A program made the translations under genes and the position numbers. The notes beneath the pieces are model-generated. The model was not told the origin of the DNA, did no database searches, and worked only from the letters and a program-made list of their open reading frames with translations. Below are positions 1 to 8,863 of a stretch of DNA of 64,000 nt, one piece after another; within the stretch, counting starts at the first letter, position 1, and every line of letters starts with the position of its first letter. The DNA is from Hominenteromicrobium mulieris (lineage in GTDB: Bacteria; Bacillota; Clostridia; Oscillospirales; Acutalibacteraceae): positions 410,277 through 474,276 of the forward strand of contig JAJJOY010000003.1 in the NCBI GenBank assembly GCA_021029595.1. The letters run 5' to 3'.

Positions 1-474
1 TATGCGGCAAAGCATGAAGCCCGGTTTATGAAGCTCTTGATTGAGCAGAACGAGGACGGGGGCAAGCGCAGGAACGCCGCCAAGAAAAAGGAACTGGAAG
101 CCGCCGAGAAACGCATAGCCGAGTTATCCGCTATCTTCAAGCGGCTGTATGAGGACAGCGTGACCGGGCGCATATCAGACGAGCGTTTCACAGAGCTGTC
201 GGCAGACTATGAAGCAGAGCAACGGGAACTGAAAGAAAGAGCCGCCGCTATCCAAGCGGAGCTTTCCAAAGCACAGGAAGCCACCGTGAACGCAGAAAAG
301 TTTATGAATGTTGTCCGGCGGCATACCAGCTTTGAAGAACTTACCCCTACTCTGCTGCGGGAGTTTGTAGAGAAAATCGTTGTGCATGAGTGCAGCTATG
401 ACGAGAACAAGACCCGCAGACAGGACATTGAGATTTATTATTCTTTTGTTGGCAAGGTGGACTTGCCCGAATAA
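1..474 (+). CDS. large serine recombinase, C-terminal part (DUF4368 type)
   Basis: The frame is open from the first base, so the gene starts left of the window and only about 157 C-terminal residues are seen. They form a charged helical stretch with coiled-coil character, then the typical DUF4368 ending with IEIYYSFVGKVDL just before the stop. Proteins with this ending are large serine recombinases of Tn4451-like and other mobilizable elements; they join attP and attB through a serine nucleophile in the N-terminal domain, which is not visible here. The gene ends about 90 bp from a cut maff2 gene, so it is probably the terminal gene of an element inserted into the ICE. Confidence 0.88.
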   Translation, partial: YAAKHEARFMKLLIEQNEDGGKRRNAAKKKELEAAEKRIAELSAIFKRLYEDSVTGRISDERFTELSADYEAEQRELKERAAAIQAELSKAQEATVNAEKFMNVVRRHTSFEELTPTLLREFVEKIVVHECSYDENKTRRQDIEIYYSFVGKVDLPE

Positions 475-482
475 CCGCCTGA

Positions 483-531
483 CCTATCCGACACAATGCG
501 CAAGTGCCGGATAGGAACGGCAAAATTTTTT
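483..531 (+). terminator. possible terminator after the serine recombinase
   Basis: An 8-bp perfect stem (CCTATCCG at 483-490, CGGATAGG at 508-515) lies just after the recombinase stop. A run of six T follows about 10 bases later, so this is a weak intrinsic terminator at best. It may instead be part of the end sequence of the inserted element. Confidence 0.4.
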
Positions 532-561
532 ACACTTCTATTACTTCTTTATCACACATTA

Positions 562-657
562 GTAAAAAGCCAGGGTATGAAACAGTTGATGGCTGGCGGC
601 GGTGTCGCCCTCATCGGCATCACCCTTGTACCTCTGCTCTCCGGCCTGTTCGGTTGA
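562..657 (+). pseudogene. maff2 gene remnant, 3' end only (conjugation membrane protein)
   Basis: Thirty-one codons in one frame end at 657 and contain KSQGMKQLMAGGG followed by a hydrophobic segment, the C-terminal half of the small Maff2-family membrane proteins encoded just before the TrbL-like gene in Tn1549-type ICEs. No start or N-terminal half is present; upstream of codon KSQG the sequence becomes unrelated and leads into the serine recombinase element. The gene is thus cut by the insertion. An in-frame ATG at 577 would give only 26 residues. The 5' part should lie at the other end of the inserted element, left of this window. Confidence 0.8.
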
Positions 658-677
658 TCGTCTGGCGGTGATCGCTT

Positions 678-1545
678 ATGGGCGGCATACTCGACAAACT
701 CGATGAATGGCTCCGAGGGCTGCTCATCGAGGGAATCACGGGAAACCTGTCGGGCATGTTCGATACGGTCAATACCAAAGTAGGCGAGATCGCCGGTGAA
801 GTGGGACAGACGCCGCTGGCATGGAACAGCGGCGTCTTTTCTATGATCCGCAACCTCTCTGAAACGGTGATCGTTCCAATCGCCGGGGTTATCCTGACAT
901 TCGTAATGTGTTATGAGCTGATCCAGCTTGTGACAGAGAAAAACAATCTGCACGATGTAGATACCTGGATGTTCTTCAAGTGGATTTTCAAGACCTTCTG
1001 CGCAGTTCTCATTGTGACGAACACATGGAATATTGTCATGGGTATCTTTGATGTGGGGCAAAGCGTTGTGAACAGCAGCGCAGGTGTCATCATCGGGAAT
1101 ACCTCCATTGATATCAGCAGCGTTATCACGGATATGGAGGCGCAGCTTGAAGCCCTGGGCACGGGAGAACTGTTCGGGCTGTGGTTCCAGTCCCTTTTCG
1201 TGGGGCTTACCATGAACGCCCTTTCCATCTGTATCATGCTTGTCATTTACGACCGCATGATCGAGGTGTATTTGACAACTTCCATTGGACCGATCCCGCT
1301 TGCCACTATGACAAACCGGGATTGGAGCCATACAGGACAGAACTACTTGAAATCCCTGTTTGCATTGGCGTTCCAGGCATTTCTAATCATGGTGTGCGTG
1401 GCGATACTCTGTTTTGGTACAGAGTATCGCCACGGACGGAAATATCTCAGGCGCGATATGGGCCTGCATGGGCTACACGGTCCTGCTGTGCTTCGCCCTG
1501 TTCAAGACCGGCAGCCTCTCTAAGAGCCTGTTCGGAGCGCATTAA
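678..1545 (+). CDS. TrbL/VirB6-like conjugal transfer membrane protein, frameshifted
   Basis: A polytopic inner-membrane channel protein of the ICE type IV secretion system. The intact frame runs from ATG 678 (GGCGGTGA upstream) and shows several hydrophobic segments, including one near residues 50-80 and others in residues 100-245. At about 1,401-1,410 the family-like sequence leaves this frame: the original frame stops at 1,523 with a basic nonsense tail, while the next frame continues from about 1,408 with a hydrophobic C-terminus ending SKSLFGAH at 1,545. Loss of two bases, or gain of one, explains this. The last 45 or so residues are therefore out of frame. PrgI follows with its RBS overlapping the stop. 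Confidence 0.82.
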
Positions 1546-1559
1546 GGAGGCTTGATAAA

Positions 1560-1994
1560 TTGGCGTATGTAACCATTCCAAAGGATTTGACGAAAGTAAA
1601 ATCCAAAGTGCTGTTTGGGCTTACCAAACGGCAGCTTATATGTTTCGGAGCGGCGGCACTCATCGGAGTACCGCTTTTCTTTTTGCTCAGACGCACGGCC
1701 AGCAACAGCGCCGCCGCGTTCTGCATGATTATCGTCATGCTCCCGTTCTTTCTACTCGCCATGTATGAGCGGCACGGCCAACCCCTGGAGGTAGTAGCCG
1801 GACAGGTCATCCGCTGTATGTTCCTGCGGACGAAAGAACGACCTTACCAGACAAACAATTTCTACGCAGCCCTGGAGCGGCAGGCCCAGGCGGAAAAGGA
1901 GGTGAAAGCCATTGTTCAGAAAGCGAAAGCCAGAGCCGCAGGCACGGCAGACGGCAAAACCAGCGGTAAAGCTGACCGCCGCAGAAAAGCGTGA
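1560..1994 (+). CDS. PrgI family protein (conjugation)
   Basis: A 144-residue protein with two adjacent membrane segments (about residues 25-45 and 50-70) and a charged C-terminal tail. Proteins of this family sit between the VirB6-like and VirB4-like genes of Tn1549-type elements and are thought to be the VirB3-like inner-membrane partner of VirB4. The start is TTG at 1560, supported by TAAGGAGG eight bases upstream that overlaps the previous stop. The 3' end overlaps virB4 by 83 bases, which suggests translational coupling. Confidence 0.88.
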   Translation: MAYVTIPKDLTKVKSKVLFGLTKRQLICFGAAALIGVPLFFLLRRTASNSAAAFCMIIVMLPFFLLAMYERHGQPLEVVAGQVIRCMFLRTKERPYQTNNFYAALERQAQAEKEVKAIVQKAKARAAGTADGKTSGKADRRRKA

Positions 1995-4341
1995 GATCAG
2001 CCGTATCCTGGAAACCGCCAGAGGCGACGGCAAGGTACATTCCGCACAGGACACCTTACCGTTCCGCCAGATGTACCCGGACGGTCTGTGCAAGCTGGAC
2101 GATCACACCTGGTCGAAGTGTATCGAGTTCGAGGATGTGAATTATCAGCTTGCAAAGCCTGACGACCAGACGGCGATCTTTGAAGCCCTCTGCGATATGT
2201 ATAACGCCCATGACGCTTCTATCGGGATGCAGCTCTCCCTTGTGAGCCGCCGCATGAACCGGGAGGATTTTGTGAAGCGTATCGAGATCGCGGCGCAGGG
2301 AGATCACTTCGACCATATCCGTGAGCTTTACACACAAATGCTCCGCAAGCAGCTTGAACGGGGCAACAACGGTCTTATCAAAACAAAGTATCTGACCCTC
2401 ACCATCGAGGCACGGGACAGCAAAACCGCACGGGCACGATTTTCCCGGATCGTCATGGACGCCCTCAACCATTTCAAGGTCATGGGCGCTCTGGCAAAAG
2501 AGCTTGGCGGCAAGGAGTGGCTGGAAATGCTCCACGGCATCCTGCACCCGGACGGGGAACGGTTTGCCTTTGAATGGAGCTGGCTTGCCCCTTCCGGCCT
2601 GTCGGTCCAGGATTTTATCGCACCTTCTTCTTTCCGCTTCGGTGAAGCAAGGAAGTTCACGATGGCGGATAAATTCTGTGCTGTGTCCTTTCTGCAGATC
2701 AACGCACCGGAAATGGATGACCGTATGCTCACTGAACTGCTGGATACGGACAGCGGGCTGCTTGTCAGCCTCCATATCCGCAGCATGGATCAGAACGAGG
2801 CGATCAAAACGGTCAAGCGGAAGATCACCGACATTGACAGTATGAAGATCGACGCACAGAAAAAGGCGGTGCGGGAAGGTTTCGATATGGATATCATCCC
2901 CACTGACCTTGCCACCTACGCAGGCGAGGCAAAGAATATCCTCCGTGACCTGCAAAGCAGAAATGAGCGAATGTTCCTGATGACCTTCCTGGTGGTAAAT
3001 TTTGCAGACAGCAAGCAAAAGCTGGAGAATGATCTTCTCCGTGCGGCAAGCGTGGCGCAGAAATATAACTGTTCCCTGGTACGGCTGGACTTTCAGCAGG
3101 AGGACGGCTTCGTGTCGGCTCTGCCCCTGGGTGTCAACCGCATTAAGATACAGCGTGGGCTTACCACTTCGGCGGTGGCGGTGTTCGTTCCCTTCACCAC
3201 ACAGGAGATTTTCCACGGCGGCGAAGCTCTCTACTACGGGCTCAATGCCACTTCCGGCAACATGATCCTTGCTGACCGCAAAAAGCTGAAAACACCCAAC
3301 GGCATGATCTTAGGCACACCCGGCAGCGGTAAGAGCTTTTCCGCAAAGCGTTCCATCGTGGGTGTGTTCCTGAACACAAAGGACGATATCCTGATCTGCG
3401 ACCCGGAGGCGGAATATTTTCCGCTGGTGAACCGTCTGGAAGGACAGGTCATCAAAATCTCACCTACCAGCACGCAGTATGTGAACCCTATGGATATCAA
3501 CCTCAATTACAGCGAGGATGATAACCCGCTGGCGCTGAAATCTGACTTTATCTTGTCGTTCTGCGAACTGGCGGCAGGTGGCCGGAACGGTCTGGACCCG
3601 GTGGAAAAGACGGTCATTGACCGTGCCGTGCGGATCGTATATCGCCCCTATATCGCAGACCCCCGCCCGGAGAATATGCCGCTGTTGGAAGATTTGTATG
3701 ACGAGATCAAGCGGCAGCCGGAGCCGGAGGCACAGCGGATCGCGGCGGCACTGGAACTGTATGTGCATGGCAGCCTGAATGTTTTTAACCACCGTACCAA
3801 CGTGGATATCAACAACCGCATTGTCTGCTTCGATATCAAGGAGCTGGGAAAGCAGCTCAAAAGCCTGGGTATGCTGGTGATCCAGGACCAGGTATGGAAC
3901 CGTGTTTCCCAAAACCGGGATCAGGGTAAATCCACCTGGTACTTCGTGGACGAGTTCCACCTTCTGCTGCGGGGCGAGGTTGGTTCCTGGAGCGTGGAGA
4001 TTTGGAAACGCTTTCGCAAATGGGGCGGTATCCCCACGGGAATTACGCAGAACATCAAGGACCTGCTTTCCTCCCCAGAGATCGAGAACATCTTTGAAAA
4101 CAGCGATTTTGTGTACCTTCTGAACCAGGCCAGCGGAGACAGGAAAATCCTTTGCGAGCGCCTGAATATCTCCAACCAGCAGGCGGCACATATCAGCAAC
4201 GCAGGCCCCGGCGAGGGGCTGATCTTCTTCGGCAATGTGATCCTGCCTTTTGTGGATGACTTCCCGAAGGACAATGAACTTTACAGCATTATGACAACAA
4301 AACTTGGTGAAACCGGGAAAGGAGAAAACGAACATGAGTGA
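1912..4341 (+). CDS. VirB4-like conjugation ATPase
   Basis: The secretion ATPase that powers the ICE mating channel from the cytoplasmic side of the membrane. The 809-residue protein has the TraC-like N-terminal region, a Walker A motif GTPGSGKS at residues 468-475, and a Walker B region WYFVDEFH at about 676-683. The start is TTG at 1912, inside prgI, with AAAGGAGGTG a few bases upstream. The length and the order PrgI-VirB4 are standard for Tn1549-like ICEs. No disruption is seen. Confidence 0.95.
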   Translation: MFRKRKPEPQARQTAKPAVKLTAAEKREISRILETARGDGKVHSAQDTLPFRQMYPDGLCKLDDHTWSKCIEFEDVNYQLAKPDDQTAIFEALCDMYNAHDASIGMQLSLVSRRMNREDFVKRIEIAAQGDHFDHIRELYTQMLRKQLERGNNGLIKTKYLTLTIEARDSKTARARFSRIVMDALNHFKVMGALAKELGGKEWLEMLHGILHPDGERFAFEWSWLAPSGLSVQDFIAPSSFRFGEARKFTMADKFCAVSFLQINAPEMDDRMLTELLDTDSGLLVSLHIRSMDQNEAIKTVKRKITDIDSMKIDAQKKAVREGFDMDIIPTDLATYAGEAKNILRDLQSRNERMFLMTFLVVNFADSKQKLENDLLRAASVAQKYNCSLVRLDFQQEDGFVSALPLGVNRIKIQRGLTTSAVAVFVPFTTQEIFHGGEALYYGLNATSGNMILADRKKLKTPNGMILGTPGSGKSFSAKRSIVGVFLNTKDDILICDPEAEYFPLVNRLEGQVIKISPTSTQYVNPMDINLNYSEDDNPLALKSDFILSFCELAAGGRNGLDPVEKTVIDRAVRIVYRPYIADPRPENMPLLEDLYDEIKRQPEPEAQRIAAALELYVHGSLNVFNHRTNVDINNRIVCFDIKELGKQLKSLGMLVIQDQVWNRVSQNRDQGKSTWYFVDEFHLLLRGEVGSWSVEIWKRFRKWGGIPTGITQNIKDLLSSPEIENIFENSDFVYLLNQASGDRKILCERLNISNQQAAHISNAGPGEGLIFFGNVILPFVDDFPKDNELYSIMTTKLGETGKGENEHE

Positions 4342-4507
4342 TCCCCGCTATTTGCATACGGAAGAAAAACAGGAGGGCGAAACCTTCTTTGATGTGATGA
4401 ACCGGCTGATTGCCAGAAGCAAGACGGTCACGGCGGATATGGAGGCGGTTCTTACGGAGCTGGAAAGTGAGATCGAACCGTTCCGTGCACCGAAGGGTCA
4501 TGAATAA
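4334..4507 (+). CDS. small conserved ICE protein, function unknown
   Basis: A 57-residue acidic protein starting at ATG 4334 behind GGGAAAGGAGA. It overlaps the end of virB4 by 8 bases and the start of the methylase by 8 bases, so the three genes are translationally coupled. The sequence is helical, without membrane segments or cysteines. No function can be assigned; its place between virB4 and the methylase suggests an accessory conjugation role. Confidence 0.7.
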   Translation: MSDPRYLHTEEKQEGETFFDVMNRLIARSKTVTADMEAVLTELESEIEPFRAPKGHE

Positions 4508-5522
4508 ACTGACCCATGTGAGCCTGTTTTCCGGCATTGGCGGTCTGGACCTGGCGGCGGAGGCTGCTGGGTTTGAAACCGTCTGCCAGTGTGAGTGGGC
4601 GGATTTTCCGCACTCCGTCCTCTCCGCACGATGGCCGGATGTTCCCAGGTTCCGGGATATCACTACTTTCACGAAGGAGGCGTTTTTTGAAAAAACAGGA
4701 CTTGAAACAGTTACCGTCATCTCAGGCGGCTTTCCCTGTCAGCCCTTCTCCACCGCCGGAAAACGGAAGGGCTTTGCGGATGAACGCTACCTGTGGCCGG
4801 AAATGTGCCGCATTATTACCGAGCTGCGGCCCCGTTGGGTGCTTGGGGAAAATGTTGCTGGCTTCATCAATATGGGGCTCGACAAAACGATCTTTGACCT
4901 GGCAAAAGCGGGATACGCTGTTCTCCCATTCGTATTTCCGGCTTGCGGCGTCGGCGCATGGCATGAGCGCCAGCGAACTTTTATCGTCGCGGCTGATGTT
5001 TCCCACACCCCTTGCCTCCGACAACAACACCGCCAGGGACGCGGCAAGCCTGGATGTGTTCCTGGCGGACAATGGGATATTCCGCAAGAGGAACCGAAAC
5101 GGGGCGATCTGGAGCCTCAGCCTGTCGGCGGCGGTATTCTATCTGACCCCGGTGGCGTCGGACGGTTTCCGCTCGACCTTGAAGCCGTCGGCCTTCGATC
5201 CGGCGAAGAAGGACGGGAACCTTTCAGCGCAGATCATCTCCCAGGAACGGCCGGTGTCCGAAACATCGGCGCTGAACCCGGATTGGGTGGAATGGCTCAT
5301 GGGCTTCCCGAAAGGATGGACGGACGTATCCTCTGGACCGCCGAACCGGAAGGAATCCCCCGCATGACCGAGCGCATGGATGACCGTGCACTGCGGCTGA
5401 AAACTTTGGGCAATGCGGTCTGCCCGCCCCAGGCCTATCCCATTTTCCGCTATATCGCCATGATTGAGAATGGCACCTGCGGCGACTTTTGCCCCTATGG
5501 AAAGGAAGGTGACTGCCTATGA
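4500..5522 (+). CDS. DNA (cytosine-5-)-methyltransferase
   Basis: A 340-residue C5-cytosine methylase. Visible motifs are FSGIGGLDLA (motif I, SAM binding), GGFPCQPFS with catalytic Cys80 (motif IV), GENVAGF (motif VI), ERQRTF (motif VIII) and LGNAV near the C-terminus (motif X). The start at ATG 4500 places motif I near the N-terminus as usual. No restriction gene is beside it, so it probably protects the element from host restriction together with the ArdA-like proteins at 10,942-13,260. The target-recognition region (about residues 170-290) overlaps another protein-like frame described in the findings, so the C-terminal half deserves care. Confidence 0.88.
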   Translation: MNKLTHVSLFSGIGGLDLAAEAAGFETVCQCEWADFPHSVLSARWPDVPRFRDITTFTKEAFFEKTGLETVTVISGGFPCQPFSTAGKRKGFADERYLWPEMCRIITELRPRWVLGENVAGFINMGLDKTIFDLAKAGYAVLPFVFPACGVGAWHERQRTFIVAADVSHTPCLRQQHRQGRGKPGCVPGGQWDIPQEEPKRGDLEPQPVGGGILSDPGGVGRFPLDLEAVGLRSGEEGREPFSADHLPGTAGVRNIGAEPGLGGMAHGLPERMDGRILWTAEPEGIPRMTERMDDRALRLKTLGNAVCPPQAYPIFRYIAMIENGTCGDFCPYGKEGDCL

Positions 5523-7498
5523 GGGAACTGAAAGCGACCGATAAGATCACGCAGAAAATGACCCGTGACGGTGCGGTATCGGAAAACCTTGCCACGGGAG
5601 AGGTGGAACATATCAGCAGCCGGGAACCGGAAACGGAGTTGTCCGCTTCTTCGGAAGAATCTGCTGGCACGGCTGCTGACCTTGCCCTGCGTGCGGCGGA
5701 GCACCATGAGAAGAAAACCGCACGAAAGGCGGAAAAGGCTGACACCCAGGCAGTGCGGGATGGTTCTGCCGCAAGGCAGCGCCCGTCCTCCCGCCTGCAA
5801 TTTACCGAGGAAGAACGTGCCGATCCCATACTTGGAAAGTACATCGACCGTTCCGACCGTGCGGCGGACAAATTGGATGCGGCAAAAGCAGCCATCCCCA
5901 CAAAGAAAGTCCTTCGCACCGAGCGTATTTTTGACGAGACAGCCGGAAAAGGCAAAACGCAGCTTCACTTTGAAGAAATGGAGAAACGCCCCAACGGACG
6001 CCTGCGGCACAATCCGCTTTCCCGGCCGGTCCATGAGATCGTCCACGCCGCCCATGCGAAGGTGCATGAGGTGGAACAGGAAAATGTGGGTGTTGAGGCC
6101 GGACACAAGGGCGAGGTGCTGACGGAACGCGGGCTTGCCTACGGAAAAGGCAAAGTCCGTGCCGCCGTCCACCATCACCGCACAAAGCCCTGGCGTGACG
6201 CGGCGAAGGCAGAGCAGGCTTCTTTTAAGGCAAACGCCGAATACCTTTATCAAAAGGCACTGCATGATGATCCTGCATTGGCAGCTTCTAACCCGGTATC
6301 TCGTTTTCTGCAGAAACAGCGGATCAAGCGGAACTATGCAAAAGAGCTGCGGCAGGCAGAGAAAACCGCAAAGAACACAGCGGCCACGGCGAAAAGTGCG
6401 GCGCAGAAAGCAAAGGACGCCTTCAAGGAAACATTCCTCTACATCAAGCACCATAGCCGGACGGTGCTGCTGGTGATCGGCATTGGCGCCTGTGTTGCTC
6501 TGCTGTTTGGCGGAGTTTCTTCCTGTTCCATGATGGCGGGCTCTGGCGTGGGTGGTGTATTTACTTCCTCTTATCTCTCCGAGGATGCGGATATGCTGGC
6601 TGCGGAGGCGGCCTACTGCGAGTTGGAGCAGGAACTTCAATATGAGCTGGACCACTATGAGACTCTGCACCCCGGATATGACGAATACCGTTTTGATCTG
6701 GACGAGATCGAGCATGACCCTTATGTGCTGATCTCCATTCTCACGGCGTTCCATGAAGGGGTGTTTACCATCGACGAGGTTCAGGAGGAACTGCAAATGC
6801 TCTTTGAAAAGCAGTACATCCTGACGCAGACCGTGGAGGTGGAGGTACGCTATCGGACGGAGACACGGACAGACAGCGAAGGAAACGACTATGACGTGGA
6901 AGTACCATACAACTACTATATTTGCAATGTGAAGCTGGAAAACTTCGACCTTTCCCATGTGCCGGTCTACATCATGGACGAAGAAACGCTTTCCCTGTAT
7001 GCGGTCTATATGGCGACGCTGGGGAACCGGGAAGATTTGTTCCCAGGCTCCGGCTATGTAGACAAGTACACCAAACCGCCAACCACCTATGATATCCCGC
7101 CTTCCGCACTGGAAGATGAAACCTTTGCGGCGCTCATTACCGAGGCAGAGAAGTACATCGGATATCCTTATGTCTGGGGCGGCAGCAATCCCAACACTTC
7201 TTTTGATTGCTCCGGCTTCGTGTCCTGGGTGCTGACGCAAAGCGGCGTCTGCAATACGGGCAGGCTGGGAGCCCAAGGACTCTACAATATTTCCACCCCG
7301 GTATCCTCTGCCAACGCAAGACCCGGCGACCTGATCTTTTTCGTCGGTACTTACGATACACCGGGCGTTTCCCATGTGGGTATCTATGTGGGCGGTGGAA
7401 AAATGCTGCACTGCGGTGACCCCATCCAATATGCAGATATCAACACAAGCTACTGGCAATCCCACTTTTACGCTTTCGGGCGACCGCCCTACAACTAA
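5519..7498 (+). CDS. membrane-anchored NlpC/P60 peptidoglycan hydrolase of the ICE
   Basis: A 659-residue protein with a long charged cytoplasmic region (residues 1-310), one membrane segment at about 315-337, an extracellular linker, and a C40 NlpC/P60 domain from about 535 to the end. Catalytic Cys564 lies in SFDCSGFVSWV and His619 in SHVGIYVG. This is the CD1108-like protein of clostridial ICEs, taken to open the cell wall locally for the mating channel, as VirB1 does in Gram-negatives. It starts at ATG 5519, overlapping the methylase stop as ATGA. Confidence 0.92.
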   Translation: MRELKATDKITQKMTRDGAVSENLATGEVEHISSREPETELSASSEESAGTAADLALRAAEHHEKKTARKAEKADTQAVRDGSAARQRPSSRLQFTEEERADPILGKYIDRSDRAADKLDAAKAAIPTKKVLRTERIFDETAGKGKTQLHFEEMEKRPNGRLRHNPLSRPVHEIVHAAHAKVHEVEQENVGVEAGHKGEVLTERGLAYGKGKVRAAVHHHRTKPWRDAAKAEQASFKANAEYLYQKALHDDPALAASNPVSRFLQKQRIKRNYAKELRQAEKTAKNTAATAKSAAQKAKDAFKETFLYIKHHSRTVLLVIGIGACVALLFGGVSSCSMMAGSGVGGVFTSSYLSEDADMLAAEAAYCELEQELQYELDHYETLHPGYDEYRFDLDEIEHDPYVLISILTAFHEGVFTIDEVQEELQMLFEKQYILTQTVEVEVRYRTETRTDSEGNDYDVEVPYNYYICNVKLENFDLSHVPVYIMDEETLSLYAVYMATLGNREDLFPGSGYVDKYTKPPTTYDIPPSALEDETFAALITEAEKYIGYPYVWGGSNPNTSFDCSGFVSWVLTQSGVCNTGRLGAQGLYNISTPVSSANARPGDLIFFVGTYDTPGVSHVGIYVGGGKMLHCGDPIQYADINTSYWQSHFYAFGRPPYN

Positions 7499-7524
7499 AA
7501 AACGATATGGAGGTAATTTGATTT

Positions 7525-7797
7525 ATGGCAACGACACAGAAGATCCGCAATGACATTGCGAAAACCAAAGAAAAGATCGCGGAACAGCAGAAACGCCTTC
7601 GCGCGCTGGAGGCGCAGCTTGCGGAGGAAGAAAATCTGGAAATCGTCCGCATGGTGAAAGCCGTGAAGATGGATAACAAGGAACTGACCGCCTTCCTGAA
7701 AGCCTATGCCAGCGGTATGATCTCCCTGCCGGAAGGTATGCTGCAGGAGGGCAACACCGAGAATGAGGAAACGGAGGGATACGAGGATGAAGCATAA
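7525..7797 (+). CDS. DUF4315 family protein
   Basis: A 90-residue protein with a strongly predicted coiled coil in residues 5-45 (repeated Lys/Glu/Gln heptads), then a short domain with LPEGML, then an acidic tail. DUF4315 proteins are found in Tn1549-type ICEs next to DUF4366 proteins, as here; their role is unknown. The start ATG 7525 has TATGGAGGTAATTTG upstream. It overlaps the next gene by 11 bases. Confidence 0.85.
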   Translation: MATTQKIRNDIAKTKEKIAEQQKRLRALEAQLAEEENLEIVRMVKAVKMDNKELTAFLKAYASGMISLPEGMLQEGNTENEETEGYEDEA

Positions 7798-8863
7798 CTT
7801 TATGACAAAAATGGTATCGGCTCTTTTGGCGGTGGTGCTCAGCACTGCCGCTTTTTCTGTCACTGCCTTTGCCAGCGGCGGCGAGGAAACCACGGAGCCC
7901 GTGGCTGAACAGGAAACGGCCGGGGATGTTTCTGATCTGCTTTCCGCTTTGGCGGGCAGCCAAGTTACGGTATTCGTCACCGAGGATGGTATCCAGTTCA
8001 GTTCCAGTGAAAATGACTCCGGGCAGATCGGTACTGTCACCACGGGTGGCGGCAATTTGAATGTCCGCACGGGCGCGGGAATGGACTACACCGCCTTCAC
8101 CCAGCTTCCCAATGGAACGACCGTGAAGGTGATTGGCACGGACGGCGACTGGCTGAAGGTCATCCTGCCGGAGAAAGTCGGCTATGTCTATTCCGGATAC
8201 ATGACGGTAAGTGACGGCGAGGCTGGCTCCGGGGAAGGTTCTTTCTCTCTGGATGCGGAAACACTGGAAAATCTGCTGGGGATGCTGGGCGGCGGTCTGA
8301 ATGGTGGTGCCGCCCTAACGCCGGATGGGAACCTGTCACTGATTGACGATATTGGCAGCCCGACCGCCAGCGGCAAGCAGTTTATTACAGCGGAAACGAA
8401 GAACGGCAATGTGTTCTATCTCATTATCGACCGTGACGACGAGGGCGAGGAAACCGTGCATTTTCTGAACCAGGTGGATGAAGCCGACCTCCTGGCGCTC
8501 ACGGAGGACGGAGAAAAGGCGGAAACACCTATTGTCTGCACCTGTACGGAGAAGTGCCAGGCCGGAGCAGTCAATACCGCTTGCCCGGTCTGCGTAAAAA
8601 ACCTTAGTGAATGTATTGGCACAGAGCAGAAAGCTGTGGAGCCCGCCGAGCCAGACAATCCGGAGCCTGAAAAGAAAGGCAATGCCGGGGCAATCCTGGC
8701 GGTGCTGCTGATCCTTGCAGCCGGAGGTGGTGCGGCGGTCTATTTCCTGGTACTGAAACCGAAGCAGGGAAAGAAGGTTCCCGCTGTTCTGGATGATTTC
8801 GACCTGGAGGATGAAGAAGAATACCTGACCGAGGACGAGGAAACGGAGGAAAAGAATGAGTAA
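7787..8863 (+). CDS. DUF4366-type surface protein with SH3-like domain
   Basis: A 358-residue exported protein of the conjugation module. It has an N-terminal signal peptide ending in FAS near residue 30, a bacterial SH3-like domain at about residues 88-148 (LNVRTGAGMDY, GYVYSGYM), a cysteine cluster around residues 250-280 (CTCTEKCQ, CPVCVKNLSEC), and a membrane segment near 305-327 followed by an acidic cytoplasmic tail. DUF4366 proteins usually accompany DUF4315 in these ICEs; the SH3 domain could bind cell-wall peptide. The start is ATG 7787, not the upstream in-frame start, because the signal peptide begins there. Confidence 0.83.
   Translation: MKHNFMTKMVSALLAVVLSTAAFSVTAFASGGEETTEPVAEQETAGDVSDLLSALAGSQVTVFVTEDGIQFSSSENDSGQIGTVTTGGGNLNVRTGAGMDYTAFTQLPNGTTVKVIGTDGDWLKVILPEKVGYVYSGYMTVSDGEAGSGEGSFSLDAETLENLLGMLGGGLNGGAALTPDGNLSLIDDIGSPTASGKQFITAETKNGNVFYLIIDRDDEGEETVHFLNQVDEADLLALTEDGEKAETPIVCTCTEKCQAGAVNTACPVCVKNLSECIGTEQKAVEPAEPDNPEPEKKGNAGAILAVLLILAAGGGAAVYFLVLKPKQGKKVPAVLDDFDLEDEEEYLTEDEETEEKNE

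Noticed and set aside
1395-1420. Programmed ribosomal frameshift in trbL
   Set aside because: No slippery heptamer or following pseudoknot is seen, and relatives of this gene are read in one frame.
2056-3216. Antisense ORF opposite virB4
   Set aside because: The VirB4 frame has Walker motifs and an RBS; the antisense product has no recognisable features.
5495-7465. Long antisense ORF (656 codons) opposite the NlpC/P60 gene
   Set aside because: It mirrors the codon structure of the real gene in GC-rich DNA, has no RBS and shows no domain motifs.
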